64,000 nt of DNA, taken from contig NC_045436.1 in the NCBI RefSeq assembly GCF_002776525.5, positions 96,983,057 to 97,047,056 on the forward strand, in the 5' to 3' direction. Both the position numbers and the translations under genes were made by a program. A model generated the notes under the pieces. That model saw only the letters and a list, made by a program, of their open reading frames with translations, searched no databases and was not told where the DNA came from. Shown in pieces: positions 9,377-21,837 of the stretch; the stretch's first letter is position 1, and every line of letters begins with the position of its first letter. The stretch is from Piliocolobus tephrosceles (Eukaryota; Chordata; Mammalia; Primates; Cercopithecidae).

Positions 9377-12300
9377 CCTCTGTAGGAAAATGGTGTAACT
9401 TTACAGTCAAGTTTTTTGAAGTTATAATCAACTGGGATCAGTAAATATAAAATGGTTTAAGAATGTTTAATATCTTTTTAATTTGCATTTTGAATGATAT
9501 TTTTTGGTCATTCTGCAATCTACTTTTCTTAGATTATGTTCTCTGTTACCTCAAATCAGGGGGCCTATTCTGTTTGGAAAACCCTGAAAATACATTAAGT
9601 GCTTTCAGATCTCAGGACATTACTTGCTCAAATTTAGGATTACCTCGCCTATGTTCTATGCTTCGTGAAACGAACACATTGTGTGAACTTACCCTTTCTG
9701 TCAGCTATTGGTATGTAAAGCCTCTCTGAAATAAGTAGAAAAGTCAAAGATAAAAATCTCAAAATCTCACTAACTCATCTCCATGACTTGATTATTTTGA
9801 ACACTTTAAAAATAATTCTTTAAAAAATGCAGGAGAAGCTTGTTTAATGGGTGTGAGGATAAAAACAAAAGTAAAGAAAATATGATACCAAACCTCATTC
9901 TTCTGTTCTTCTATCTTTACATTATTATATTTGGCAACATATTTATTTTATATATTTGAATTATGAGATAATCAAAGTAACAACTTAGTAACAGGGTTCA
10001 GAGTAAAACCAAATTTCTCTGAAACTACACTCACTTTTTGGGGTCAGGGATTTATTAAAGTTCTTGTTTTCTCATATGTAGATATATTATCTTTTTTTTT
10101 TTTTTTCAAATAAGAGAACATTTCCTTTCTAAACAGGGAGCATATTATTGCCTCGTAATTTATTCTACCAGGAAATAATGAAACATACTATTTTCTTCAA
10201 CATCAAAATGGTAACAAGAACTGTTCACTGACTGGGAAAAAGTTCTTTTAAAGTTGATATTGAATGAACAAATTGTGAATTCTTAGAAATTAAGATCAAA
10301 GTAAGTCTTATAACTAGTATTTTGCTTAGTCTATGTAGATATGCTCTTAGAACATATCATGTATTTAAATGCAAGAAGGAGGAGGAGGAGTAGAAGGAGG
10401 GATAGAAAAGTAGAAAAAAATAAGAGGAGAGTGGTAGGAGAAGAGAAGGAGGGAACAAGAAGGTAAGAAAATACAATAGAGGAGAAGAAAATGTGTTCTT
10501 TTATGTGGATTTTATAAATGCAAATCTCCCGTAGCTTTAAACTCTATGTCAAAGTGATATGTTAACAAGAAAATTTAATAAAGTATTTCTTTGAAATCTG
10601 TCCATTTTAATTTACTACTACTATATGGTGACCTTATAAGTGTCACCATACAATATGCTTTACATGATGCAGCATAGGAGTAATTAATTCACATAAAGTT
10701 AATACATGTCTTTGGGGTTGCTTTTAAAAATCCAGTATTAAAGATTAAAGAAGATGTTTTGAGATCAAAAAATATTTCAGTAAACATATGTTTAATTATT
10801 TCTTCTGCTGATATAAGGAAAGAACACTTGGGCCATTCTCCTTTTCCCTGATGAGAGAAAATTTAACTTTTGCTAATGATAAAATATATATATACATATT
10901 ACACAAAATATTAAATATGTTCATGTAAAATATTTCTTACAACATTCTTTTTATAAATCTAGGCTACTGAATTATTTCTACTCAATTTGCTTATGAAAAC
11001 CAAGTGCCAAAGAGGATTGTTTGCAAAGTAAAATGCTTGTTGTTGGCAGTGGAAATGCAAATTATAGGACAAATTTTAGTAAAAAGCAATAATTATTTTC
11101 TTTACTAGAAGTGTTACATTTGAAGAGAGGGTTTGGAGATTTTTATTATTTAGAAGACTTTCCCAGTGCTACAATTCCTCATTTTGGAAAGATGAGTTTC
11201 ATAAGAAAACAAAATTTAATACTCTTTGTAATCAAACTACAAAAATTCTCACTTCTATTAAAGATGCATCCCATTTCCCATTTGTGATTTTAGAAACAGC
11301 ATCTTAAACTTGAGTAAAAGCTTTAATATCAAAGGTATTATGTCTTCTATTTGAAATAACAGTGAAACCAAAAGGAGCCACTTCTGGTATGAACAAAATA
11401 TATTTTGTTATGTTTTACTTACAATGCTTTCTGGATACAGTAAAGAACAAACAAACTAGTTACATGTCTCTAGGTGTTTGCTATAAATGTAAGTCAGGTA
11501 CATGAATGATCATCAACAAGCTTCCTATTAGCATTTCACCTTATTTGTTTCCTCAAGTTAAAGAAAGATGAGCATTGTGTTCTCAAGCCTGGAACCTGGA
11601 GTACATGTGCTTAATCTCTTTCTAAACACTTAAAAATATGTATGTGCAGGTATTTGCTTCTTATTGCATAATTCTTCAATGGTTTGCTCACTAAAAACTG
11701 CCGCCCTTCAGCAAGCGAATATACTTGTCTCTGCCGTCTTAAAAAAAAAAAAAAAAATATGCCTCTCTCTGAAGTTTACCCTTTTCTAACAATATTGTTC
11801 CTCTACATTTATCAATTTATAGAGGCCTCAGGAACAATAACATGAAAGTATTAACCAGAAATGGAAAGACTTTAAAAATAGTGGAGAAGGAATGACTTGA
11901 AGAAATTTCTCCATTCATCCCCCAAACCACTTCCCTACCATACATACAGAGACAGACATTAAACAGAGTGGTCAGCAATATAAAAGACAAAAAATAAATC
12001 AAAGGTGCAAAAGTGTCCAATCAATTTAATGAATAAGATTTCCTCTGTGATTTTCTTTCTTTTTTCAAATTTTACTAAAAGCAAAATATGTCCTTTTATT
12101 GTAATATATATTTATTGTTCTTCCTTTCTCATATATTTGTCATTTTAACATGGTAGGGAAACATGTCAACCCAATTCATATCGAACACTAGAAATCAACA
12201 ATTAAAGAAGTATTTTCCGCTGTTAAATTGTGTGTATTTAGTGACATTAGGAGTAAGCATTATTTTATTTTATATCTAAAATCTTTACACATAATCTTTA

Positions 12301-12539
12301 TATCTATTTTGATGTCTAATAGCTTTTGCCTAGTTTCCACACAATGTAAAATCTAAAATAAAAGCAATAACAAGTCTCTAAGAAGTTTTAACGAAGTTGT
12401 TACCCATAGATATGCAATATTCTCTAAATTCCCTTTACTTTCTATAATAAATATAATCATGTTCACAAAACTCCATTTCCCCTGAAGGCAGACAGAAAAA
12501 TACCTAGAGGATTAAGTATGTCACACTTCCTCATCTATT
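9377..12539. other. Unique AT-rich intergenic sequence
   Basis: Long stretch with no recognised gene. Simple-sequence features include poly(T) at about 10093-10106, the polypurine tract at 10372-10492, an alternating TA patch near 10885-10900 and poly(A) at about 11741-11757. The frames at 9463-9729 and 11817-12020 have no recognisable domains. Confidence 0.5.
10372..10492 (+). repeat. Polypurine (GA-rich) tract
   Basis: About 120 bases made almost only of A and G on the + strand, beginning with (GGA)n-like repeats. It is low-complexity sequence of the kind that can form triplex DNA. Confidence 0.85.
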
Positions 12540-13390
12540 TTTTTTCCCCCTCAATCTAAGTAAGTTCCATTTGGGCAACTTATTCAGTCAGTTAAGTGTT
12601 CGAATTTCCCACCCAATCTTTCTTCTGTCATCGGTTCCTGTGTGTATGAGAACCGAGAAATTATTATTTTTCCTCAAAGAGAGAGCTCAGCCACTATCTA
12701 CAAGTTACCACATACCACAGTTGGGTTTGGCTCTTTTCAGCTGGTGTGTGGGACAAGCTCTCTTGCTGAAACAGAACTGGATGCTTGCAGTTAATGAACT
12801 ATTCTGTGTATTCTCTGGGGACTGTGATAGTTACCAGGAAGCTGGGCTGTAGCTGTTGTTTGACTTGATACCACCCAGGCTCTCACTGGCCTGCAGATAC
12901 CCTGATGTCCATCTGCAAATATGGTAGAACCTTGACTTGAAGATCCTCCCTGAGGTGTTCAAGTAGAGGATCCTTCAGCCTCTTCTTGATGAGCCCTCCC
13001 TGCTATCACAGCAGTTTATCAAGGTCTGTCACAACACACAGAAATTTTGTAGTCCTTCAGTCACTAGTGAGCTAGAGAAACCAAGGAATTTTATCCTGAG
13101 GGGAGACTCTTGCATCTGCTTTTTCTGATCTACTCTCCTGCATTGCGCTGGGGTTAGCAGGGAAGAAGTCAAATGGTGCAGGGATTCTGGGAGCCTTTTC
13201 TGCCTCCCTGTCTCAATTCACAAACCATTCTTACACTGCATGTACTGGAACTTTGCTCATCCTCTTTCCTCATAGTCTGTTCTCTTTGCACTGTAGTCCT
13301 CAACACTGCCATCTGTAAGGACTTATTTTTACTAAACCACTGAGAAGTGGTGTTATCATGCATTGAGTTCTTTCTGCTTTAAGAGCCTTC
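12540..13390. other. GC-richer block of unknown origin
   Basis: Visibly richer in G and C than the AT-rich DNA on both sides, with few poly(A/T) runs. It has short frames on both strands (12571-12852 on +, 13169-13363 on -) but no recognised protein family. The texture resembles a decayed LTR or ERV internal segment, though I could not find LTR ends or flanking duplications. Origin unresolved. Confidence 0.35.
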
Positions 13391-14441
13391 ATTCACACAC
13401 CAAAATATTGGTTCTTATAAGTAAACGGCCTTCTCATTTAATACAAGCAGACTATCAAAACTTGCTACAAAGTTATTTCAGAATTTTAAATATTTAATTG
13501 TACTGCAAAATTATTTTCTATATGAGAAGAATATCTATTTCTATGTAACTAGATATGAACTGCCAGTTTTACCAGCGCCATATATAAACTCACCCATTAT
13601 TTTTTCAATGATTAAACTACAATTATATTTAATATTAACCTTTCACATATACTGAATTATCTTTATAAATATCTTGTTTTGCTTTTGTTTATTTATTTTG
13701 CTATTTATCTGTGTTAGTTACATTATGAAATCTTCATCATATATTATAAAATGTGTTAAGGTAAGTTCTTCTTTGTGGCCTTTTATTGATAATATGCTGA
13801 GATATTCTAATAATTTATTATGCTCTATTAAATTACAACATTTTTTTATATAATTCAAAAAACCCAAATTACTTAAATTCTAAAAGGAAATACATGTAAA
13901 AATAATTAAAGATAATTTTATATTTTTATATAAAATATAATTTTGTATTTCATAATAAAAAAATCTCCCTCTTCAAGAATATCATATACATTTCAATTGT
14001 TCACTCTTCTGAGATTAAAAAAAACTATTATATTAAATATGTTGGCTTCAATGTTTAATCATTAGATAAATTCATTTTTCCTCAAAATCTCATTTAGTAG
14101 CCTGCTCTAGGGGGCTAGTATTTTCCTTGCTCCTGGGAATCTAAATCTAAAGTAGGCTATGTAATTTTTCTTATCACTCTCAGATAATAAAGTATCTTAG
14201 TCACATTAGTCCCTATATTGATCTTATTTCAGTGTATAATGATTACTTTTATTCATATATTCTTTCAGCAATTCTAACTGAGAAGCTGTCTTATGACAGT
14301 GGTTGTTTCGGCACCACATTTACAGAAGTTAAGAAACAAATAAAGAAAAAAATAAGATAATCTTTGCCCTCAAGAAACTTACATTCTAGTTAGCAGGAGC
14401 AGGCAATAAACACATAATAAAGTCAAGTAGAGTTACTCAAG
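13391..14441. other. AT-rich sequence with a possible ancient LINE fragment
   Basis: Mostly very AT-rich DNA without genes. At about 14270-14420 the order 'tttgccctcaagaaactt', 'acattctag', 'aggcaataaacacataata' resembles a widespread ancient mammalian repeat (L2-like). The family assignment is weak. Confidence 0.4.
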
Positions 14442-14598
14442 TATGTTTATCCCAGAATATTGGGAGGCCAACGTGGGAGGTGGGAGGATTGTTTGAGCAC
14501 AGGAGTTAGAGACCAGCCTGGGCAACAGAGTGCGACCTTATCTCTCCAAAAAAAAAAAAAAAAAAAAAGCTAAGCCTGGTGGCAGATCGCTGTAGTCC
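14442..14598 (+). mobile_element. Alu left monomer plus linker, 3'-truncated
   Basis: A diverged sense Alu left monomer ('cccagaatattgggaggcc' onward) with a long A-rich linker (about 14549-14568) and the first bases of the right monomer ('gcctggtggcag'). It stops abruptly at 14598, where L1 sequence begins. The missing right monomer does not reappear after the L1 block. Confidence 0.75.
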
Positions 14599-15385
14599 TT
14601 TCCCCATTGCTTGTATTTGTTGGATTTGGTGAAGATCAGATGGTTGTAGGTGTGTGGTATTGTTTCTGAGGTCTCCTTTCTGTTCCATTGATCTATATGT
14701 CGGTTTGTGGTACCAGTAGCATGCTGTTTTGATTACTGTGGCCTTGTAGTATAGTTTGAAGTCAAGTAGCATCATGCCTTCAACTTTGTTCTTTTTGCTT
14801 AGGATTGTCTTGGCTATATGGAGATTTTGATTCCATATGAGATTTAAAGTAGTTCATTCTAATTCTGTGAAGAATGTCAATGGTAGTTTGATGGGAATAA
14901 CATTGAATGTATAAATTACTTTGGGCAATATGGTCATATTCATGATATTGATTCTTCCTATTCATGAGGATGGAATTTTTTTTTCATTTGTTTTGTGTCC
15001 TCTCTTATTTCCTTGAGCAGTGGTTTGTATTCCTCCTTAAAGAGGTCCTCCACATCACCTGTTAGCTGTATTTCTAGGCATTTTATTCTCTTTGTAGCAA
15101 TTGTGAATGAGAGTTCATTCATCATTTGGCTCTCTGCTTGTCTATTGATGTAAAGGAATGCTTGCGATTTTTGCACATTGATTTCATATCCTGAGAGTTT
15201 GCGGAAGTTGCTCATCAGCTTAAGGAGTTTTTGGGCTGAGACGATGAGGTTTCCTAAATATACAATCACATCATCTTCAAAGAGAGACAATTTGATTCCC
15301 TCTTTTGCTATATGAATACCCTGTACTTCTTTCTCTTGCCTGATTGCCCTGGACAGAATGTCCAATACTATGTTGAATATGATAC
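14599..15385 (-). mobile_element. L1 ORF2 fragment, truncated at both ends, antisense
   Basis: On the minus strand this reads as L1 ORF2 RT and post-RT sequence. The segment 15365-14958 stays open for 135 codons and includes the RT active-site region, with FADD changed to FEDD. The following block continues into the ORF2 C-terminal half with frameshifts. It ends at 14599 well before the ORF2 stop, 3' UTR or poly(A). It therefore lacks the tail expected of a normal insertion and is joined directly to a truncated Alu. Confidence 0.85.
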
Positions 15386-17141
15386 ATTGGTATTTTCAAC
15401 AATTTTTTTTTTCATCTTAGAGTAACTGAATACTTATACTTTAACTAGTTTTGCTTATTTTCTGGTAATATTCGGATCCTCACCATATCCATACAAATGG
15501 ACAGTTCACGGGTCTACCAGATTAACTTGCCAACTTTTGATATACAACCGTAAAGCAAACCCTAAAACAAATCTCTATTAATGGCACATTTAAAGACATC
15601 TTATTCATCCAATATAACTTAATTTAAACTTTAACTGTTTAATTTAAACTTTAACTGTTATAAATATATATTATATATTTATATGTTATATATTGTATAT
15701 CATATATTTATATGTTATATATTATATATCATATTCATATCCCAATAACCAGACTTATGGCACATGTATTCTTTGTTACTATTGTTTGAGGGCTGGCTGC
15801 TAAAGCAGAAGATCCCATTAGATATCATATGCTTTTTATTCTTTCTACTTCTGATTGCTGAAAACACATTGCAGGACATACACAAGACAACTTAACTGTA
15901 TTGTCGTTAAGAGAAACACTACAATTCCCAGAATGTCCCTTTACAAATGTTTTAAATCATTCAACTTTAGGGAAAGTGAAATGTTTCTTTAAATTCTTAG
16001 AGAGCTTTAGGGAAATAATCTTACTTTAAATATTAATATGAATATTATTTTGAATAATAACATTCTGAGTAATGTTTCTGACTCATTAAATAAAATGGTC
16101 CTATTAGGAATTAATCAAAAATAAATATCATTTATTCAAATGTATATTACTCTGAATACATCACATATAAAATATAAAGGTCACGTATTCTTCTTCACTT
16201 TGGACTAAATCATCCAACTCATTCAAGCTTGTCCGCTCAAGGTAGATAATATATAGAAAGTAGAGCTTCCTTTTAATGGCCCCTTACTCAAGTAAGCCAA
16301 ACTGACATCCTGAAATAACTTACAGCCAGACTAAGGAAAGCTTAAGGGAAATTGAACTCACTTTGTCAGTCAATCTTGGACTAGTGTTCCCATGTTATTA
16401 ATAAAGCATGTTGGTTTGCCTCTTAAATTCCAGCTTGTTCCCCTATTCATCGGACCATTATTATACTAACTCTTAGCTGTTTATAAATCCTCAATCTGTT
16501 GTGAAAAAATATCTTTAAAAAGACATTTTAGCACTGTGACTTTCTTGTTATATCAAACAGAGAAAGTCTCTTATGAAAAGGGAACAAATAATTATGAAAG
16601 GATGTAAAATATGACAGTATCACAGGGTAAATCTTAGGGGTGTATGGCAGGTTCAATTTTAAAAATATTTTCCTGAAAAATTTATGTCTACTTTAGATTT
16701 ATATCAATCTGAAAAATGATCAACAACAAAGAAGGGAAATTGTTTTAGGTTTCCATTTACTATTAATATATATTTACTATTTTCTAGTGGATACTCAGTG
16801 GATTCTGAGTTCCACTGCTTGTAAAATCATTTTGCTATAGGAGACAACATAAATATTTGTGTATAATTGGCACAGAGCTTATGTTAGCCTTACTAATTTC
16901 ATGTGTCAAATCCACTTGACAGCTCTCAGAAGCTCCAACATCCTGAACTAGTCCAATACATAAATTTTGATCTACTTCTGGCTAGACTCAAACTTTCCTA
17001 TTAATATATTAGTCTTTTAAAGAAAGTCACTAGTCTTCCAATGGTTTCAAAGAGTTAATTTGCTTTTTAAATAACTGATTTTCATGACTTCATTTGGATA
17101 TATGGGGACTGGTGACAATCAAACCCTACCTACCTTCTAGG
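15386..17141. other. Unique AT-rich sequence with short tandem repeats
   Basis: No gene recognised. It contains a two-copy repeat of about 20 bp (15619-15657), an AT-rich tandem repeat (15661-15735) and a small hairpin at 16786-16816 (arms of about 12 bases, one bulge). Confidence 0.5.
15619..15735. repeat. AT-rich tandem repeats
   Basis: First, a unit of about 20 bp ('ttaatttaaactttaactg') occurs twice at 15619-15657. Then a unit of about 29 bp built from 'atatatttatatgttatata' occurs roughly twice at 15673-15731. Confidence 0.85.
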
Positions 17142-17361
17142 CCAGGGCTTCTCAACCTTGGCACTATTGGCATTTTGCACCGGCTAATTCTTTGTTATGA
17201 GAGGTTGTTATGTGCACTGTGGAATAATGAACAGCATACATGACCTCTTCCATTAGATACTAGTAGCCCCACCATTCCCAGTCATGACAATCACAAATAT
17301 ATCTAAATATGTCAAATGTCTCAAGTGGGGATGGGCCTAAAGCATCCCTAAATGAGAATAC
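17142..17361 (-). repeat. MER20-like hAT-Charlie DNA transposon, antisense
   Basis: The start 'ccagggcttctcaaccttgg', the middle 'attctttgtta' and 'cctcttccattagatactag', and the end near 'aaatgtctcaagtgggga' follow the reverse complement of the MER20 consensus as I remember it. About 220 bp, which is the normal full length. Non-autonomous and long dead. Confidence 0.75.
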
Positions 17362-18301
17362 ATCTACAAGACATATCTGAATTTGTAATACAATATGGGA
17401 GATAATTAGAATAATAACTTAAGGTCAAATGATGTTTTAAAATAAGCATGAAAAAGGTATGAGCTCTAAAAATATATTTTTTTAAAATTTATGTTGTCAA
17501 ATTTCCTTTGGCATTCTTGTTTTCTTTAAGAAATAGAAATTGAAACAATGATGGCTCTACAAACATTTTCCTTGGGGGAAAAGTTACAAACTATTTCTAG
17601 CAGTGCTGTCAGAAAATCACCCAGAACATCTTTGATCTGAAACCTTCATTATGGATACTGAGGCAATTCCAAAGGAATATTTTACTTAGGGAGAAGAAAG
17701 GTGAGTTCTTTTATCACTTTAACATCTAGTGTCTAAAATAATTATTTAATGATTTTCAAAAGAGGGAGGTCATTCAGATTAATTATTCAGATTAATCAAT
17801 ATTTAATAATTAATTCAATAATTAATTAATTAATTAATTCAGATTAACGGTCATTGGTGAACAATTTGATTTTATCTGAAGAGGTAGAGAAGAAGAGCTG
17901 CAGGGAAATAAGATCATATATTTTCACAGTTGGCATTTTTTTCAGTACTTCAGGAAGTTTTCAATATTCAACTTTGAAATTCAGTGATGGTGCTTTTGAA
18001 CAAATAAGAGGACTAGGAACTCATACTCTTCATTTGAGAGATCTGTAGGCTTTTCTGGAACACTGATAAAGCAAATGCTGATAACTAATAAAGCAAACAT
18101 TGTGCCAAACAAATGGATAAGGAAGACTTTATTCAAAACTATTTTTTATACAAGGGAGATTGGACCATACTCTACTAAGAAAAAAGATGAAGTGAGCTAG
18201 TAGAAGAGTAATGGAGGACGTTAGGGGAGAAGTTGATCAATGAAATGTGAGCCCACTGAGTTACTTCTGAGTCTGCAAATTGTTTTCTCTGTGAGGAAGC
18301 C
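17362..18301. other. Unique sequence with a (TTAA)-rich patch
   Basis: No gene recognised. At about 17770-17846 'attaattaatt'-type repeats and 'cagattaa' copies form a low-complexity patch. The 64-codon frame starting at 17854 has no recognisable feature. Confidence 0.45.
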
Positions 18302-18655
18302 TGTGTTAGTTTTTTCTCACACTGCTATGAAGAATACTACCTGAGACTGGATAATTATAAAGAAAAAAGTTTTAATTGACTCACAGTTCATCATGGCTGG
18401 AGAGGCTTCAGGAAATTTACAATCATGGTGGAAGGCTAAGGGGAAGCATGGTGGCAGCGGAGAGAAAAAAAGAGAGCAGGAGAAACTTCCATTATAAAAC
18501 CATCCGATCTCGTGAGAATTCACTCACTATCATGAGAAAAGCATGGGGGAACCACCCCCATGATCGCGTCACTTCTCACCGGGTCCCTCCCTCAACATCT
18601 GGGGATTACAATTCCAAATGAGATTTGGGTAGGGACACAGAGCCAAACCATATCA
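18302..18655 (-). mobile_element. MaLR solo LTR (MST/THE1 type), antisense
   Basis: It runs from 'tgtgttag' to 'aaaccatatca', the reverse complement of the TGATATGG...CTAACACA ends of THE1/MST LTRs. Internal landmarks such as 'acctgagactggataattat', 'caatcatggtggaaggc' and 'aaccacccccatgat' are in the right order. About 354 bp, near THE1/MSTA length. No internal region follows, so it is a solo LTR. Confidence 0.88.
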
Positions 18656-19393
18656 AAGCCATTCATGTTCGTTAATTAATGCCTCTTAAAGTTAGCTTCC
18701 TATCCTCTCCTAAGGATTAGTAGACAGAAGTGAAGTTTTCTCAAATGTTTGTATTTCATCTGGATAAAGAAATTTCTGGGTCATAAAACTAGGAAGAAAA
18801 GTGAAAAAGATTTGCACACACCTTAAAGTGGCAGGGATAGAATTTATAATGTTAAGTTTTCAGAAAATAAATGCTCAAAAAAGGGGCAGTCAGGGGCCTA
18901 TAGTTAGAATGAAATTTGTCTAAAGTTTAGCCAAGTTGAAGGAATATTAAGACCATCTTTGTAAAGACTCAAAAAGTATAATTAGTTTACATATGAAATG
19001 GAGTTAATTATATTTCCTTTCTTAGAATATTCCACTAAATACATCAAATTCTTCATAGGGCTGGAAAAACTCAGAAAATAAATAAAAATCGTGTTTATAT
19101 TTGTCTTTCAAATTAGATTGTTTTAAAAAGCATGATTTAACAACTTAGCACAAAAACATGGTTTTACATAGCAAGAACCATCCACCTGAGATCACATGAG
19201 TAGAAAAAGGTTTTTTTCTAGAACTCCAGGTTTTGTTTTGTTTTGTTTTGTTTTAAATGCCATACAATTGGGTAAATAATGGATATTCCCTGAAGACATT
19301 TTTTATATAAGGAAATAAAGTTATTTCTCTTTGATTAGCAAAATTTCAGAAATTTAGCTAGAATAAAACTAGAGAGAAAAATCCTTTCATTAG
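18656..19393. other. Unique sequence with a (TTTTG)n run
   Basis: No gene recognised. A (TTTTG)4-5 microsatellite lies at about 19231-19254. Confidence 0.5.
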
Positions 19394-20400
19394 TTTTTTG
19401 TTTCTTTGTTTTGTTTTATTTTTAATTTACATATAAGAACTGTATCTATGGGGTACAATGCAGTATTTCAATGCTCATATACAATGTATAATGTATACAA
19501 ATTAGGGTAATTAGTATATCCATCACCTGAAACACTTATCATTTATTTTTGGTGAGAATATTAAAAATCTTGTCTTCTAGATATTTTGAAATACACATTG
19601 TAATATAATAACTCTACTATGCAATGCAGCACTAGAATTTATTCCTCCTTAATATAACTTTGTACCCATTGATTAACTTTTCCCCTTCCTCATCTCCACT
19701 TCCCAGTCTCTGGTGACCACTATTCTCCCATCTACTTTTGTAAGATCAACTTGTTCTAGATTCCACATATGGTGAGATCATGTGGTCTTTTTCTGTGCCT
19801 AGCTTATTTCACTTCACATAACATCATCCAGGTTCATTCATGTTGCTGCAAATGTCAAGATTTTGTTCTTTTCGTTTTTTATTTTTTGGACGGAGTCTCG
19901 CTCTGTCACCCAGACTGGAGTGCAGTGGCGCGATCTAGGCTCACTGCAATCTCTGCCTCCTAGATTCAAGCAATTCTCCTGCCTCAGCCTCCTGAGTAGC
20001 TGGGATTACAGGTATGTGCCACCACGTTCGGCTAATTTTTTTTTTTTTTTTTTTTGTATTTTTAGTAGAGATGGTATTTCACCATATTGGGCCAGGCTGG
20101 ACTCAAACTCCTCACTTTGTGATCCACACACCTCGACCTCCCAAAGTGCTGAGATTTCAAGCGTGAGCCACGGCACTCAACCACAAGATTTTGTTCTTTT
20201 TATGGTTGAATACTATTTCATTCTATGTATAACAAATATTCTTTATTCATTCAAAGATTGATGGGCATTTAGCTTTAATCTATATCCTGGCTATTGTGAA
20301 TAATGCTGCAATGAACATGGGTGTAGATATCCCTTTGACATTCTGATTTAATTTTCTTTGGATATTTGCCCACTAGTGGGATTTCTAAATGACATAAGAT
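19394..20400 (-). mobile_element. L1 3' end (L1MA/L1MB-like), antisense, split by an Alu
   Basis: A T-rich start, then the antisense L1 3' UTR and ORF2 C-terminus ('ggtaattagtatatccatca', 'ctctggtgaccactattctc', 'ccaggttcattcatgttgct', 'aataatgctgcaatgaacat'). The L1 is interrupted at 19873-20183 by an Alu and resumes after its target-site duplication. It is 5'-truncated and non-coding. Confidence 0.88.
19873..20183 (-). mobile_element. Alu (AluS-like), full length, antisense
   Basis: Inserted in the L1 and flanked by the exact 17-bp duplication caagattttgttctttt (19856-19872 and 20184-20200). Both monomers are present; a T run replaces part of the middle A-rich linker (about 20036-20055). 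Confidence 0.95.
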
Positions 20401-20605
20401 CTTTCTACTTAAGTGAGCTTCTTATAACCACTCCCCACAATGTTGGCCCAGATTAGGGAAACTTGATAGCCTTCAGGAGAATCCCAATCAGAAAGAACTT
20501 GTTTTCTATTTGGAACCTTGAAAAAAACTCAGTGTCAAAGTGTAGTGCTTGTAGAACAGTAAAAGGATTCATCCAGAAAGAAGGAAAATATAAAGAAAAC
20601 TATAA

Positions 20606-20690
20606 AGAATACTACCTGAGACTGGGTAATTATAAACAAAAAAAGGTTTAATTGACTCACAGTTTGTCATGGCTGGAAAGGCCTTAGGAT
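20606..20690 (-). mobile_element. MaLR LTR fragment (MST/THE1 type), antisense
   Basis: About 85 bp nearly matching positions 18333-18418 of the complete LTR upstream ('gaatactacctgagactggg', 'ttaattgactcacagtttgt'). Both ends are abrupt. It is either an independent truncated LTR or a partial local copy. Confidence 0.75.
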
Positions 20691-21823
20691 ATAAGATTTT
20701 TTAAATGCCAACAAAAGAAAGTGGTAGTATTCGGTACCCAAAAGTAAAACAATCTATCATTATATCAGAAATACTATAAACTTTTTCTATAACAAAAAGT
20801 TGTCTGGTTGTTTTTTAATGTTTGTGCCGTATGTCATTTCTTTAGTATTTTGTTACTTAACAGGAGTAATTTTCTAAAACATACAGTAATATAAAGCTAA
20901 AAGGAATGAAAATTATACATGGCAAGAAATTATTTGATTAAACAATGAAAGTACTAAAATAAATAATTTTTGATGCCCACTGCTTCCAGAAACAAGGCCA
21001 GGGACTGAATTTACATTATTTCATAAAAACTGCTCATGGTCTGCTCAAGCTTCCCTGACTTGTATACATGAGCTATTAACAATGAGTATCAGTGATTTTT
21101 ATTGCAAAAATCATGTGCTGCACCAATTTCAACATAGAATTACTCTGGAATCAGTTTGGATAAGTACAGCCTTCAGGACTGGCTATATATGACCACTACA
21201 AGGACAGAGGACCCTGCAAAGAGAAGGGTGTCATACCTGGTTTAATGCTTTGACTTTACTGTCTTAAAATTCTAAATAATTTTGTCTCAGAGCTTCTGTT
21301 TTGTAAGTGATGTCTGATGAGACAATGAAGAAAGCATGTAAAGAGGGGAGATACACTCAGTATGTGTGTCTGGCATTTCTTGTCACCTCATTTTATGTGT
21401 GCTAGGGAGGCCTCAGGAGCACAGAATTCTGGTGGACTTGTAATCCATAAAAATTGAGCAAGACTTATAAAAAGAGTACAAAGTAACTGTGTGAGGTCTA
21501 TGACTGGGTAAGCATGAGTACTGACAACAATTAGAGGCCATGCTTTCCATCTGAAACAGAACTTGTTTTGAATGTCTAAAGAAGGCAATGAGGCTCTAAG
21601 AAGCCCCAGAAACCAAGGAACCATATGGTATCTTTTCTTACTCATATTATTTCCTTTTATTAATCAAGCACTTACCCTGAAAATGATGGCATAGAAGGAA
21701 ACAGAAAGAGCAACCCACAATTCCTTTTTCTTTCTTTCATTTCCTCCTTACATTTACTTCTTTTACATGTATAGTCAACTAACTGCAAATCAAAGGTAGA
21801 GGGTGTTGGTTGAGTGCATGTAT
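20691..21823. other. Sequence without a gene; possible old DNA transposon
   Basis: At about 21160-21330 the text 'gaccctgcaaagagaagggt', 'ggtttaatgctttgact' and 'ttctaaataattttg' faintly resembles a hAT-type mammalian repeat, but I cannot name it. The 85-codon minus-strand frame at 21388-21645 shows no family features. Confidence 0.35.
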
Positions 21824-21837
21824 AAAAAAGTAACATA

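Noticed and set aside
19863..20261. Frame of 132 codons
   Set aside because: It is a translation of the antisense Alu, with its typical 'RFKQFSCLSLLSSWDYR' reading.
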